Counted from the stretch's first letter, positions 32,791-41,752 are shown. The stretch is 61,262 bases of DNA from JAWLEP01 sp964553045 (GCA_964553045.1 CAZKJG010000017.1:1-61262); one strand, 5' to 3'. A program made the numbers and translations. The notes: a model not told the origin generated them from the letters alone.

Positions 32791-33939
32791 TCATTCCCGA
32801 TCCTCGCGCCCCACGACCTTTCTCGTGAGCAGAGGGCTTATGCGTGTTACGACCTCGTAGTTGATGGTGCCGGCCCAGTCGGCCATGGTCTCGGCAGATA
32901 TCTCCTCGTCTCCGCTGCGGCCCAATAGAACTGCCTCGTCCTCCAGGCTGGCCCCGGGAACGTCTGTGACGTCCACCATGATCAGATTCATGCAGACCCT
33001 GCCCATCAGGTGGGCACGCCGGCCGCGGACCAGTACCCAGGCCCGATTGCCCAGAACCCGGTCGTACCCGTCCGCGTATCCTACCGGAAGCACGGCCATG
33101 AGCGTACGCCTTGTTGTCCGATATGTGCATCCGTAGCCTACGTAGCTGCCCGCCGGAACCTCCTTGAGCTGGGCGATGCGGGTTTTCCAGCTGAGGACCG
33201 GCCTCAGGTCCGGTACAGGCCGGCCGCTGGAGATTGCCGATAGATAGGTCTCCCGGGAGGGCCAGAGACCGTATATCCCGACGCCGGCCCGGAACATGTC
33301 GAAGTGGGTCTTCTCGAAGAGTATGGTGGCGGCTGTGCAAGCCGTATGCTTTATGGGTGGGTCGATTCCGGCCTGGCCGAGAAGCTGTACGGCTTCCCGG
33401 AACCGCTCCAGCTGCCCGCTCGCGTACTGGTGGTTGAGCGTATCCTCGATATTGGCGTAGTGGGTGGCCACGCCCTCCAGCTCCACGCCTGGTATGGACA
33501 GGGCCTTCCGGGCGAAGGCCACAGCCTCGCTCGGCCGTACGCCCTGACGCCAGGTACCGGTCTCCACCATCAGATGCAGACGGGCGGGCGGGCGAGAACC
33601 GGCCGACTTTTCGAGTCTTTCCAGGGTCTGCCGGTTGTAGACCGTAAGCCTGAGGCCGGCATCCAGGGCCTCGTCCAGACGGTCCAGCTCCACGTGACCG
33701 ACCAGCAGTATCGGACGCTCCACCCCCAGGGCCCGCAGCTCAAGGCCCTCGTCCAGGGAGTTGACTCCGAACCAGTCCGCGGAGGGAAGCAGCCGGACCA
33801 TCTCGGCAACGCCATGGCCGTAGGCATTGCCCTTCACCACTGCGCAGAATATCCGTTCCCCGCTGGAGCAGGACCGCAGCTGCCGCAGGTTCCAGTCGGG
33901 GGCCTCGGCGTCTATCTCGACCCATACGATCGTACCCAT
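32791..33939 (-). CDS. alr: Alanine racemase
   Basis: PLP enzyme that makes D-alanine for peptidoglycan. About 382 residues; FCAVVKGNAYGHG carries the PLP Lys36 and the C-terminal half has the second catalytic Tyr region (GSYVGYGCTYRT) and LPVGYADGYDR. I choose MGTIVWVEID (33939); an ATG at 33951 (MLFPMGTIV) is equally possible and neither has a strong ribosome binding site. First gene of the leftward 28-34 kb block and divergent from the DUF362 gene. Confidence 0.95.
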   Translation of the reverse strand: MGTIVWVEIDAEAPDWNLRQLRSCSSGERIFCAVVKGNAYGHGVAEMVRLLPSADWFGVNSLDEGLELRALGVERPILLVGHVELDRLDEALDAGLRLTVYNRQTLERLEKSAGSRPPARLHLMVETGTWRQGVRPSEAVAFARKALSIPGVELEGVATHYANIEDTLNHQYASGQLERFREAVQLLGQAGIDPPIKHTACTAATILFEKTHFDMFRAGVGIYGLWPSRETYLSAISSGRPVPDLRPVLSWKTRIAQLKEVPAGSYVGYGCTYRTTRRTLMAVLPVGYADGYDRVLGNRAWVLVRGRRAHLMGRVCMNLIMVDVTDVPGASLEDEAVLLGRSGDEEISAETMADWAGTINYEVVTRISPLLTRKVVGREDRE

Positions 33940-34036
33940 AGGGAATAGCATACACGGGCCCAAACCGGCCAGCAACCACGCACCGGCTTTGCAAAACCGC
34001 CTTCGCCTTCACATATCTGCACGACTGGAGGTGAGC

Positions 34037-35137
34037 ATGAGCGAAGTCTACTTCCTCAGAGCGGAGAACATGCCCCGGAAGGAGGCCTTCCGCAGGCTGC
34101 TGGCGGATTTGAGACTCAAGCTGGATGTCGGGGACGGGGAACTCGTGGCCGTCAAGCTGCATCCCGGTGAAGAGGGAAACGAGTCTTACGTTACACCCGA
34201 AGAGATCATGCAGGTCGTACGCGCCCTTGAGCTGCCGGAGCGGAGGACGTTTCTGGCAGATACCACAGTTCTCTACCGGGGTAGGAGGATGACCGCGCCG
34301 GATTACCTGGAGCTCGGGGCCGAGCATGGCTTCGGCCCACCGAATACACCCCCGCTGATAATCGTGGACGGCCTGCGGGGGACCGACGAGATCGAGGTCG
34401 AGCTTCCCGGGGAGTGCCGGACCCGTTCGGCACGGCTGGCCCGGCAGCTGGGACAGGCCGACCACACGATTGTCATAAGTCACTTCAAGGGCCACCTGCT
34501 ATCCGGGTTCGGCGGAGCGGTCAAGAACCTGGGCATGGGATGCGCCGCCAGGGGCGGCAAGCTCTACCAGCACTCGAACGTCAAGCCGTCGATAAGGAAG
34601 GACAAGTGTATAGCCTGCCGGGCCTGCGCCCAGCACTGCCCGGTGGACGCCATCGCTGTCCATGAGGCAGCGGACATAGACCGCGATGTGTGCGTGGGCT
34701 GCGGAGAGTGCCTGCAGCGCTGTCCCACGGGGGCGGTCAAGGTGAGCTGGAACCAGGAAAGGGGGGAGTTCGCCCGACGGATGGCCGAGTACGCCCTGGG
34801 AGCAGCCCGGCTGACTGAGCCCGCGGTCTACGTGAACTTCCTGCTAAGGGTGGCGCCCAACTGCGACTGCATGGGTGACGAGGGAGAGCCCCTGGTAGCC
34901 GATATCGGCGTACTGGCCTCCCGCGACCCGGTGGCCCTCGACCGGGCCTGCTACGATCTGGTCACAGAGGCCCCTTCGACCGAAGGCTCCGAGACAGCCG
35001 GCAGAGCCGGTGAGGGAGACGACAAGTTCACCGCAGTCCACGAAAACAGCTCGCCTCTGCAGCAGCTCGAGGCCGCCGAGAGGATCGGCCTGGGCTCGCA
35101 GGAGTACCGGATCGTGGAGACCGGGGGCTTCGACTGA
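34037..35137 (+). CDS. DUF362 domain protein with two [4Fe-4S] clusters
   Basis: About 366 residues. N- and C-terminal DUF362 segments (LVAVKLHPGEEGNESYV; SRDPVALDRACYDLV) surround a ferredoxin insert with CIACRACAQHCPVDA and CVGCGECLQRCPTGA. The segment HFKGHLLSGFGGAVKNLGMG is the DUF362 core. These proteins are common in anaerobes; no reaction is established. ATG 34037 is preceded by GGAGGTGAGC. The stop overlaps a CTG that could start the next gene. Confidence 0.9.
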   Translation: MSEVYFLRAENMPRKEAFRRLLADLRLKLDVGDGELVAVKLHPGEEGNESYVTPEEIMQVVRALELPERRTFLADTTVLYRGRRMTAPDYLELGAEHGFGPPNTPPLIIVDGLRGTDEIEVELPGECRTRSARLARQLGQADHTIVISHFKGHLLSGFGGAVKNLGMGCAARGGKLYQHSNVKPSIRKDKCIACRACAQHCPVDAIAVHEAADIDRDVCVGCGECLQRCPTGAVKVSWNQERGEFARRMAEYALGAARLTEPAVYVNFLLRVAPNCDCMGDEGEPLVADIGVLASRDPVALDRACYDLVTEAPSTEGSETAGRAGEGDDKFTAVHENSSPLQQLEAAERIGLGSQEYRIVETGGFD

Positions 35138-35163
35138 GGGAAGGCACCAGGGCCGCGCTGCTC

Positions 35164-35994
35164 ATGATCTCGGCCGCGCTCTGCCTCTCCCTGGTGCCCG
35201 TTATGGTCAAGGCCCTGCCTTCCGACATTCCGGTGGGAGAGAAGCTCCTCTTTCGGGGCGGGGTGAGCGCGGCGGTCGCATGGGCCGCCGCCCGCCGCCG
35301 AGGAGTCTCACTGCGCCCGGGAAGTCGCCCCCTTCTTCTGGCCCGCGCGCTTCTGGGCGGTACGGCGATGCTCTTCTACTTCATCGCCATCGAGGAGCTC
35401 AGCCTGCCCCAGGCCGTCACGGTCAACAGGCTGAGCCCCTTCTTCGTGGCTATTTTCGCCGCCGCCTTCCTGGAAGAGCGTCTGCGAATCGCCCAGATGG
35501 GAGCCATTGCCCTGGCCTTTCTGGGCGTGGCCCTGATACTGCGCCCCGGAGAGGTACCGGCCGGTCCCTACGCGCTTCTGGCCCTGAGCTCCGCCGTTCT
35601 GGCGGGGGGAGCGCACACCGCCCTGCGGGCACTCAGGACCCATGACAGGCCGGAGGCGGTCGTCTTTTGGTTCTCGGCCCTAATTACCCTGATGGCCGTT
35701 CCGCTGACCATCGGCGGAGGCGGAAGGCTGCCCGACGGCCCGGAGGCTCTCTTTCTCCTGGGCAACGGAGTCTTCGGCGTGGCGGGCCAGCTGCTGATGA
35801 CCGCCGCCTACCGTCACGCGCCCGGCGGCGAAGTCGCCATGTACGGCTACCTGAGCGTGGTCTACTCCGTTGTCTGGCAGCTGGCCTTCTGGGGCTCACT
35901 GCCCTCGGTCTCCACCGCCGTGGGAGCCGCCATTGTGCTGACCGCGGGGTGGCTCAACTACCGCGCCCGCGAAAGTGCCAGGCACTTGAATTGA
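35164..35994 (+). CDS. EamA/DMT-family membrane transporter
   Basis: About 276 residues with ten predicted helices in two EamA repeats, each ending with a small-residue-rich helix (ALAFLGVALILRPGEVPAG; AAIVLTAGWLNYRARES). Drug/metabolite transporter family; substrate unknown. The ATG at 35164 lacks a ribosome binding site and begins inside the first helix; a CTG at 35134 (CTGA overlap with the DUF362 stop) would add LREGTRAALL, a more usual N-terminus. I keep the conservative start. Confidence 0.88.
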   Translation: MISAALCLSLVPVMVKALPSDIPVGEKLLFRGGVSAAVAWAAARRRGVSLRPGSRPLLLARALLGGTAMLFYFIAIEELSLPQAVTVNRLSPFFVAIFAAAFLEERLRIAQMGAIALAFLGVALILRPGEVPAGPYALLALSSAVLAGGAHTALRALRTHDRPEAVVFWFSALITLMAVPLTIGGGGRLPDGPEALFLLGNGVFGVAGQLLMTAAYRHAPGGEVAMYGYLSVVYSVVWQLAFWGSLPSVSTAVGAAIVLTAGWLNYRARESARHLN

Positions 35995-36053
35995 ACGACC
36001 CTTAGGTAGGGAATCTCTATGCGACTGCTCAACAAGTATCTAGGGATATCGGG

Positions 36054-36090
36054 CAAGTTGACTGACGGTATTAAACCGCCAGCCAACTTG
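36054..36090 (-). terminator. 16-bp hairpin downstream of the PPAD-like gene
   Basis: CAAGTTGACTGACGGT, a 5-base loop ATTAA, then ACCGCCAGCCAACTTG. On the minus strand the two mismatched positions become G-U pairs, giving a continuous 16-bp RNA stem. It lies 23 bases after the stop of the PPAD-like gene and between converging genes. There is no T tract, so it may be a terminator or an RNA 3'-end stabiliser. Confidence 0.5.
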
Positions 36091-36112
36091 ATGGATTTAA
36101 ACTCCGTCCCCG

Positions 36113-37795
36113 TTAGTGGAGGAGGGTGACGCGGCGGGTGGCGGCGCGTCCGGCGGCGCTCACCCGGATCATGTAGACGCCCGAGGGAACCGAGGGCTCC
36201 GGGGTCCAGCGCAGACGGTGCGCGCCGGCCTGCATCTCTCCGGAGGCCAGCCTGGCCACGACCCGGCCCGAGAGGTCGTAGACCGCAGCCTCCGCCCTGC
36301 CGGTCTCCTCGAGGGCCAGCGTCAGCGCCACGCTTCCGACGAACGGGTTGGGAGCGGGGTCTGTTATCCAGGCGCCGGCGGCCAGTTGCGTCTGATCGGC
36401 CACCCCCGTCTCGGAGGTCTGGTACTCGTGGAACCACGTGTCGGGCGCGAAACGCGGACTCTCCTCGTCACGGCCGGAGTCGTCGGAGGCGGTTACGTAG
36501 TACTGAACCGTGGTGCCCGTCGACTGCGCCGGTATCTGCGCGGTGTAGACGTCGTCCCCGGCAGAGGACATGTCCACCTCGGTAAAGGGCCCGGAGGTCC
36601 CCGTCCGGTAGTGCAGAAGGTGCGAGGTGAGACTGTTGGACGGATGTGGCCGTATCAGGGCATCTATGTCCACCGGCTGTGACGCGGGCTGAACGGAATC
36701 GACCGGAACGTGCCAGACGGTGAGCATCTCCACGTCCATGGCGTTGCGGCTGCGACAGTGGAGCGCGTCCGTATTGCTGAAGTCGCCGTAGTAGTAGCCC
36801 TGGACATCGTAGCCCGGCAGCGCTTCCCCGTAGGCCAGTATCGCCGGGGAGTCGTTGGAGGTGTTCCAGGCGGGCATATAGACCCGGTCCTCGCTTATCA
36901 GGCTGTTCGTGTAGCCCTCGGTGCCCTCGGAGTATACGCGGAACACCTGCCAGTCGGTGCCGTAGGGGCTGGCGGTCTGTGCCAGCATGTCGGCCGTCGA
37001 CTCCAGGGCCGTGTAGTCGGGATGGCCCGGCGGCACCTCCAGCACCATCAGCCGGTCGGGGGAGAGCATCTTGGCCCAGCAGTCGATGTGGTCTATGTAG
37101 CTGCCCTGTGGATCCTCCATGGTGCAGTAGTCGGTCACGCCCAGGTAGAGCTCCATCTGGGAGTCCACCCAGTCCTGACCCTGGGCGTTCTCGTCGTAGA
37201 CCATGTCGGTGGACATGGACTGCTCGAAGCCGGCGGACATGTAGTTGCCGCCGGTGTGGACGATGTCGGAGGCGTAGACCTCCAGGCCCCACTGGTCCCC
37301 GATCTTCCAGGGGATCAGGTCGTCGTCGGGCCGGGGCCGGTTGTAGTCGTAGTCGAAGATGGCGACCTCGCCGTCGGGGAGGGCGATGAACCAGGGGCCG
37401 TAGTCCCGGACCCAGATGGAGTTGGTGGGGGCCAGTACGTAATCCACGTTGTCCATGTTCACGCCGGCGGAGATGAAGGCCGACTCCACGTCCCCCTGCT
37501 GGCCGTCCTCGCAGATCACCCAGACGGTGCCCGCGTTGGAAAGGTCCACGATGAGGTCGTAGGGTAGGCCCATCGGCCAGCGGATCATGACGCCGGTGGC
37601 CGGCTCGAACTCACCCGGGTTGCGGGTGCCGGCCGGAGGAGGGTCGGTAGCTGCCGGGCCGTAGGTGCCTATCTCGTCCAGCCGCTGCAGCTCCTCCTCG
37701 GTGAAACCGATGGGAAGCAGCTCCTCGGTACCGCAGACCGAGGTCTCGGCCCAAGCCAGGGAGGCGGCCGCAAGGATTAACAGAAAGTACCTCAT
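36113..37795 (-). CDS. Secreted peptidylarginine deiminase (PPAD-type) with C-terminal sorting domain
   Basis: About 560 residues: signal peptide (MRYFLLILAAASLAWA), agmatine deiminase/PPAD catalytic domain (about 50-370), a beta-rich linker domain and a C-terminal module (PNPFVGSVALTLALEE ... YDLSGRVVARL ... GVYMIRVSAAG). Catalytic residues by family comparison: Asp131 (WVRDYGPW), His236 and Asp238 (IDHIDCW), Asn297 (GYTNSL) and Cys347 (LHCRSRN). Arg153 and Arg155 (NRPRP) match the pair that I recall from P. gingivalis PPAD as binding the C-terminal carboxylate of the substrate arginine. Start ATG 37795 is chosen because GAGGGT is five bases away. Free agmatine as substrate is the alternative, but secretion speaks against it. 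Confidence 0.9.
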   Translation of the reverse strand: MRYFLLILAAASLAWAETSVCGTEELLPIGFTEEELQRLDEIGTYGPAATDPPPAGTRNPGEFEPATGVMIRWPMGLPYDLIVDLSNAGTVWVICEDGQQGDVESAFISAGVNMDNVDYVLAPTNSIWVRDYGPWFIALPDGEVAIFDYDYNRPRPDDDLIPWKIGDQWGLEVYASDIVHTGGNYMSAGFEQSMSTDMVYDENAQGQDWVDSQMELYLGVTDYCTMEDPQGSYIDHIDCWAKMLSPDRLMVLEVPPGHPDYTALESTADMLAQTASPYGTDWQVFRVYSEGTEGYTNSLISEDRVYMPAWNTSNDSPAILAYGEALPGYDVQGYYYGDFSNTDALHCRSRNAMDVEMLTVWHVPVDSVQPASQPVDIDALIRPHPSNSLTSHLLHYRTGTSGPFTEVDMSSAGDDVYTAQIPAQSTGTTVQYYVTASDDSGRDEESPRFAPDTWFHEYQTSETGVADQTQLAAGAWITDPAPNPFVGSVALTLALEETGRAEAAVYDLSGRVVARLASGEMQAGAHRLRWTPEPSVPSGVYMIRVSAAGRAATRRVTLLH

Positions 37796-37880
37796 CATAC
37801 CCTCACCATTCCTTCGCAGAAGATTCCGATCCACAGGTTCTTACCTTATAGTCGATAATGTCTTCCGCCAGTAGGGCCAA

Positions 37881-39032
37881 CTACTTCAGCGCCTCTTCCG
37901 TTCCGAAGTCGCGACGGGGGGAGAGCGCCTCCAGCACCTCCCCGTCCTCCCGTGTAGCCTCGCCGAGCACCAGTCTGGCCATGAGCGAGCCCACGCCGGG
38001 GCCCAGCATGTATCCCTGGCCGCACATGCCCACGGCTATGTAGCTGTTGTCCGGACCCGCCTGCCCGAGCATGGGGGAGCCGTCCGGCGTCTGCGGATAG
38101 CACCCGCGCCAGGTGCGGCGCACCTTGAGGTTGGCCAGCCTCGGGTAGAGGTCGACCATTCGGGCGGAGACCATGGGAAGGAACTCCGAGGTCTCCCGAA
38201 TGTCGGTGCCCGGAATGGGCGGGTCGGGGGTGATGCAGAACACCACCTGCCCCGTGTCATGCTGGTAGAAGTAGTAGTTGGCAGAGCCCGGCCCGCTGCG
38301 TATGTCGACCACCATGGGCTCGAAGAACATCTCCACCGGCTCGGTTATTCCGGCCTCGTGGCTGTCGGGGTAGACCGGCAGGTCCAGGCCCGCCATCTGC
38401 CCCACCTCGCGGCCGAAGGAGCCGGCGCAGTTCACGACCGCGCCGCAGGCGTAGGTGCCCGAGTCGGTCTCCACGGAGATGACCCTCCCGCCGTGGACGT
38501 TGATGCCGGTGACCGTCTCCCCGTATGTGAAATCCGCCCCCAGGGCCTTCGCCCTGCGGGCAAAGGCATAGCAGCTCTGCATGGGGTTGGCGCTTCCGTC
38601 CTCGGGGGAGTAGGTGCCGCCTATCAGCCCCCTCTGCGCGATTCCAGGAACCAGCTCGGCTATCTCCCCGGGGCCGTGCCAGTCGATGTTCAGACCCGCC
38701 TCCTGCTGAGCCGGGATCATGCCTCGAAGCAGCTCCGCGGTGGCGGGGTCGTAGGCCACGTATGAGTACCCACCCTGCCGCCATCCTATGCTGTCGCCGT
38801 AGCTCTCTTCCCAGGTTCGAAAGACCTCCAGCGACCGCAGGGCCAGAAACACCTTGGACGGTTCGCTGTGAGTGGCCCGTATGCCGCCGATGGCGCATTT
38901 GTTGTTGCCCTGTCCGGCCGAGGCTTCCGAATCGATGCACAGAACCGATGCGCCCCGGCCGGCCAGCTCCATGGCCAGCGGAGTCCCTACGCTTCCCGCG
39001 CCTATCACCACAGCGTCCCATACCCTACTCAT
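37881..39032 (-). CDS. FAD-dependent amine/imino-acid oxidoreductase, beta-type subunit
   Basis: A 383-residue DAO-family flavoprotein (sarcosine oxidase beta / D-amino-acid or proline dehydrogenase type). The Rossmann FAD motif is AVVIGAGSVGTPLAMELAGRG, with GGIRATHSEPSKV and the C-terminal DGSPMLGQAG ... IAVGMCGQGYMLGPGVGSLMARL. It begins inside the last codons of the upstream iron-sulfur gene (GATGAG overlap), so they form a two-subunit complex by analogy with heteromeric proline, hydroxyproline or sarcosine dehydrogenases. The substrate is not predictable from sequence. Confidence 0.88.
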   Translation of the reverse strand: MSRVWDAVVIGAGSVGTPLAMELAGRGASVLCIDSEASAGQGNNKCAIGGIRATHSEPSKVFLALRSLEVFRTWEESYGDSIGWRQGGYSYVAYDPATAELLRGMIPAQQEAGLNIDWHGPGEIAELVPGIAQRGLIGGTYSPEDGSANPMQSCYAFARRAKALGADFTYGETVTGINVHGGRVISVETDSGTYACGAVVNCAGSFGREVGQMAGLDLPVYPDSHEAGITEPVEMFFEPMVVDIRSGPGSANYYFYQHDTGQVVFCITPDPPIPGTDIRETSEFLPMVSARMVDLYPRLANLKVRRTWRGCYPQTPDGSPMLGQAGPDNSYIAVGMCGQGYMLGPGVGSLMARLVLGEATREDGEVLEALSPRRDFGTEEALK

Positions 39033-41115
39033 CGCCGCTCTCCCTTCCGCAGAAGAAGCCCAGCCGGGTCTCGGCGAAAAGCGGCCTCTCGGTCATGGGC
39101 TCCGTCTCGGCCGGAGGGATCCCCTCCTCGCGGCATATCCTGTCGATCAGGGCCCGGCAGGTCTTGCCCCCGCAGGCCCCGAAACCGGCCCTGGTGCGGG
39201 CCTTCAGCTCGTTGAGGTCCCGAACGCCGGCCCGCAGGTGACGCCTGATCTCGCCGGCGGTTACCCGCTCGCAGCGGCAGACCACCGCGTCGTCGGCCAG
39301 TGGAAGCTCCCGGGACTGCGCCTCCGGCTCCACGTCGGCGGGGTTCTGTATGCGCACCCCGACCACCCGGGAGGCGACCTCCGGGTCGACTTCGACGGTG
39401 AGCATCAGGGTCTGCGGGAAGCCGGCGGCCGGCTTGAGATCCACCATGCGCCCCGACCCCAGAACCTCCCCGTGCATGTCGGTCACCGGAAGGCCGTCCC
39501 TGTCCTCCACTCTCCAGCGGCCCAGCTCGAAGGGAATCGTGACCTGCGGTCTATTCGAGTCCTTGCGCCAGTCCACCAGGGTTATGGCCAGGCCCGGGCA
39601 TATGGCCACGCAGCGCCGACAGCCCGAGCAGCCGTCTGCGTACTCGGGAATGCCCATGATGGGGTGCCCGTCGGTACCGATGAGGTCCAGGGGGCAGGAG
39701 GTCATGCAGGGGTTGCACGGGATCTCCTGGTTGCAGTGGATCACCGGGTAAACCCCCTCCCTGCTGTCGGGCACCGAGTACGGATGCACCTCGCCGCCGG
39801 GGCTCTTGAGTATCTCCGCCTTCTCGTGCCAGTCTGCCGGGCAGGCGGCTTCGATGCCGCCCAGCTCGCAGGCCAGCTCCCGGCCGGCGATCCTGCCGTT
39901 GAACATGGCCGCGGAGGCCTCGGCTATCTCCTCGGCGTCCCCCGCCGAGAGAACATTCATGCCGAAGCCGCGGGCCTTCTCGGCGAACTCGTTCACCGGC
40001 TCCAGACCCACCGCCACCAGCAGCGTGTCCACGGCGAAGCTGCGCTCGGTTCCGGCCACGGGGGTAAACGAATCGTCCACCTCGGCTATGGTTACCGCCT
40101 CCAGGTGCTCGTCGCCGTGGGCGGCGAGAACCGTATGCCGGGTGTATATGGGAACCCCCAGCCTGCGGATCTTGTCGGCGTGCACGTAGTAGCCACCGCA
40201 CTCGGGCAGCGCCTCGGCCAGCCCCACTACCGTCATGTCGGCCTGAAGGGCGTGGTATGCCCCTATCAGGCCCACGTTACCGCCCCCCAACACGAATATC
40301 CTGCTGGATGAGCGAACCAGGTCCCGGTTCACCAGGGTCTGAAATGCGCCGGCGCCGTAGACGCCGGGCAGCGTGTTGCCCGGAAAGGTGAGCGACTTCT
40401 CGCGGGCGCCGGTAGTGACCAGGAGAGCCTCGGGCCGAACCAGGGAGTAGCCGTCGGGACGCCGGATGCCGACCAGGCCGTCGCTGTATACGGCCAGTGC
40501 TATGCTCTCCAGCCAGACATCCACCGAGGAGAGCTCCTCCAGCTCACCGGCAAGGAGCTCGGCTATCCTTATGCCCCGGGTCCCGGCGTTGCAGTCCTCC
40601 ACCGAGCCGAAGAACTTGTGGGTCTGCAGAACCAGCTTGCCACCCAGCCTGCCCTTGTCGTCCGCGACGATCACCGACAGGCCCTGCTGCCCCATCTCAA
40701 TGGCCGCCGCCATGCCGGAGGGGCCGGCTCCGAGCACGAGAACGTCGGTCTCCACAGTCTCGGGCGGCCGGAGGTCCGGCGGCGGTCTGTCCTCCAGGCG
40801 CGGCATGCCCTCCAGGCTCCTGACCTCCATCCCCTCCTCCAGCGGCACTATGCAGCTCTTCCTGGGAACACCCTCGATGATGAGCGTGCACTGCGAGCAC
40901 TGGCCGTTGGCGCAGAAGATGCCCTGGGGGCCGCGGTCGGCGTGGTGGTGGCCGAAGACGTGGATACCGGCGGCGAAGAGGGCCGAGGACACGGCCTCTC
41001 CCCTCATGCCCTCCAGCCTGCGGCCGTTGAAGGTGAAGGAAACCCTCTCACCCTCGCTGGGGGGCAGGATGGGGTGTCTCTCTATGCGTCCCGCGTCGGG
41101 TCTTGTCTGTGGCAA
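39025..41115 (-). CDS. Multi-domain FAD/Fe-S dehydrogenase, alpha-type subunit
   Basis: About 696 residues in this order: an N-terminal [2Fe-2S] Fer2_4 domain (CANGQCSQC ... C), a pyridine-nucleotide disulfide oxidoreductase FAD/NAD domain (VLVLGAGPSGMAAAIEMG; IFVLGGGNVGLIGAYHAL), a ferredoxin-type insert (CNPCMTSC; CSGCRRCVAICPG) and a C-terminal BFD-like [2Fe-2S] domain (CRCERV ... GACGGKTC). This matches the alpha subunit of sarcosine-oxidase-like or proline dehydrogenase complexes with an extra 4Fe-4S region. The start is a TTG with GGAGATCTCAG upstream. It would oxidise an amino or imino acid and pass electrons to a cytosolic acceptor (inference). Confidence 0.87.
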   Translation of the reverse strand: MPQTRPDAGRIERHPILPPSEGERVSFTFNGRRLEGMRGEAVSSALFAAGIHVFGHHHADRGPQGIFCANGQCSQCTLIIEGVPRKSCIVPLEEGMEVRSLEGMPRLEDRPPPDLRPPETVETDVLVLGAGPSGMAAAIEMGQQGLSVIVADDKGRLGGKLVLQTHKFFGSVEDCNAGTRGIRIAELLAGELEELSSVDVWLESIALAVYSDGLVGIRRPDGYSLVRPEALLVTTGAREKSLTFPGNTLPGVYGAGAFQTLVNRDLVRSSSRIFVLGGGNVGLIGAYHALQADMTVVGLAEALPECGGYYVHADKIRRLGVPIYTRHTVLAAHGDEHLEAVTIAEVDDSFTPVAGTERSFAVDTLLVAVGLEPVNEFAEKARGFGMNVLSAGDAEEIAEASAAMFNGRIAGRELACELGGIEAACPADWHEKAEILKSPGGEVHPYSVPDSREGVYPVIHCNQEIPCNPCMTSCPLDLIGTDGHPIMGIPEYADGCSGCRRCVAICPGLAITLVDWRKDSNRPQVTIPFELGRWRVEDRDGLPVTDMHGEVLGSGRMVDLKPAAGFPQTLMLTVEVDPEVASRVVGVRIQNPADVEPEAQSRELPLADDAVVCRCERVTAGEIRRHLRAGVRDLNELKARTRAGFGACGGKTCRALIDRICREEGIPPAETEPMTERPLFAETRLGFFCGRESGDE

Positions 41116-41133
41116 CTGAGATCTCCTTCGAGG

Positions 41134-41475
41134 CTATTGATGTGCCGATCTCCGCCGCTTCTTCCGGTCCCAGTCCCTTGCGAACTTGGGCCGGCTGGCG
41201 GAGCGGGCCTTGACGAATCCCCTGCACTTCGGGTAGCGGACACACCTGTGGACCTTTGCGTGCGGGTACTCCACCAGTCTGGTGGGAGAGCCGCAGAGCG
41301 GGCAGGCGACATCGCTGTCAGCCTTGCTCTGGCGGTCTTCCCGCCGCATCTCTGTCTCCAGCCTGCGGTACTGCTCCTCCCTGCTCTCCCCGGAGAAGGA
41401 GTCGAAGAGCTTCTTCACCAAGTAGAGAAAGAGGGCTATTCCCGCGGCTACGGCCAGGGTACCGATGGAGCCCAT
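41134..41475 (-). CDS. Small membrane protein with a C4 zinc ribbon
   Basis: About 113 residues: an N-terminal helix (GTLAVAAGIALFLYLVKKLF) and a C-terminal zinc ribbon CPLCGSPTRLVEYPHAKVHR then CVRYPKCRG, like the topoisomerase-type C4 finger, followed by a basic tail (RKKRRRSAHQ). The start ATG has GGAGAG four bases upstream. A longer reading frame from 41652 is less supported. It lies 18 bases upstream of the iron-sulfur dehydrogenase gene, same strand. Function unknown. Confidence 0.7.
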   Translation of the reverse strand: MGSIGTLAVAAGIALFLYLVKKLFDSFSGESREEQYRRLETEMRREDRQSKADSDVACPLCGSPTRLVEYPHAKVHRCVRYPKCRGFVKARSASRPKFARDWDRKKRRRSAHQ

Positions 41476-41604
41476 GGTCTCTCCCGAAGTTTCGGGCGGG
41501 GTAACGGTCAATCTCGGGTAAAGTACACATATATACCAGCCCGGGGGGACGGTGGTAGGGTCGGCGAGAAGGAACGGCCTCTCCGCCCGGGCTGCCTGCG
41601 GTAG

Positions 41605-41633
41605 TTGACAGCGTATGGCCTCCCCTGTAGATA
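41605..41633 (+). promoter_or_regulatory. Candidate promoter of the EF-G-like gene
   Basis: TTGACA (41605-41610, perfect -35) followed after 17 bases by TAGATA (41628-41633, weak -10). The -10 is part of a 7-bp inverted repeat AGATAAC / GTTATCT with a 17-base spacer (41629-41659) that could be an operator or a 5' UTR structure. Start codon of the gene is about 115 bases downstream. Confidence 0.4.
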
Positions 41634-41752
41634 ACAGCACACTGTAAAGCAAGTTATCTGCACTGCCCGGGCTGGCGACGCCGGTCTCCCCACACCGGAC
41701 GCGCTCGGAGCGGTACCCTGTTGGAACGGAATGGGAAGAGGAGCGGAAACCG

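Noticed and set aside
36710..37567. Long plus-strand reading frame opposite the PPAD-like gene
   Set aside because: It shows no family motif and low-complexity Val/Gly/His content; the minus-strand gene has a full set of catalytic motifs and a signal peptide.
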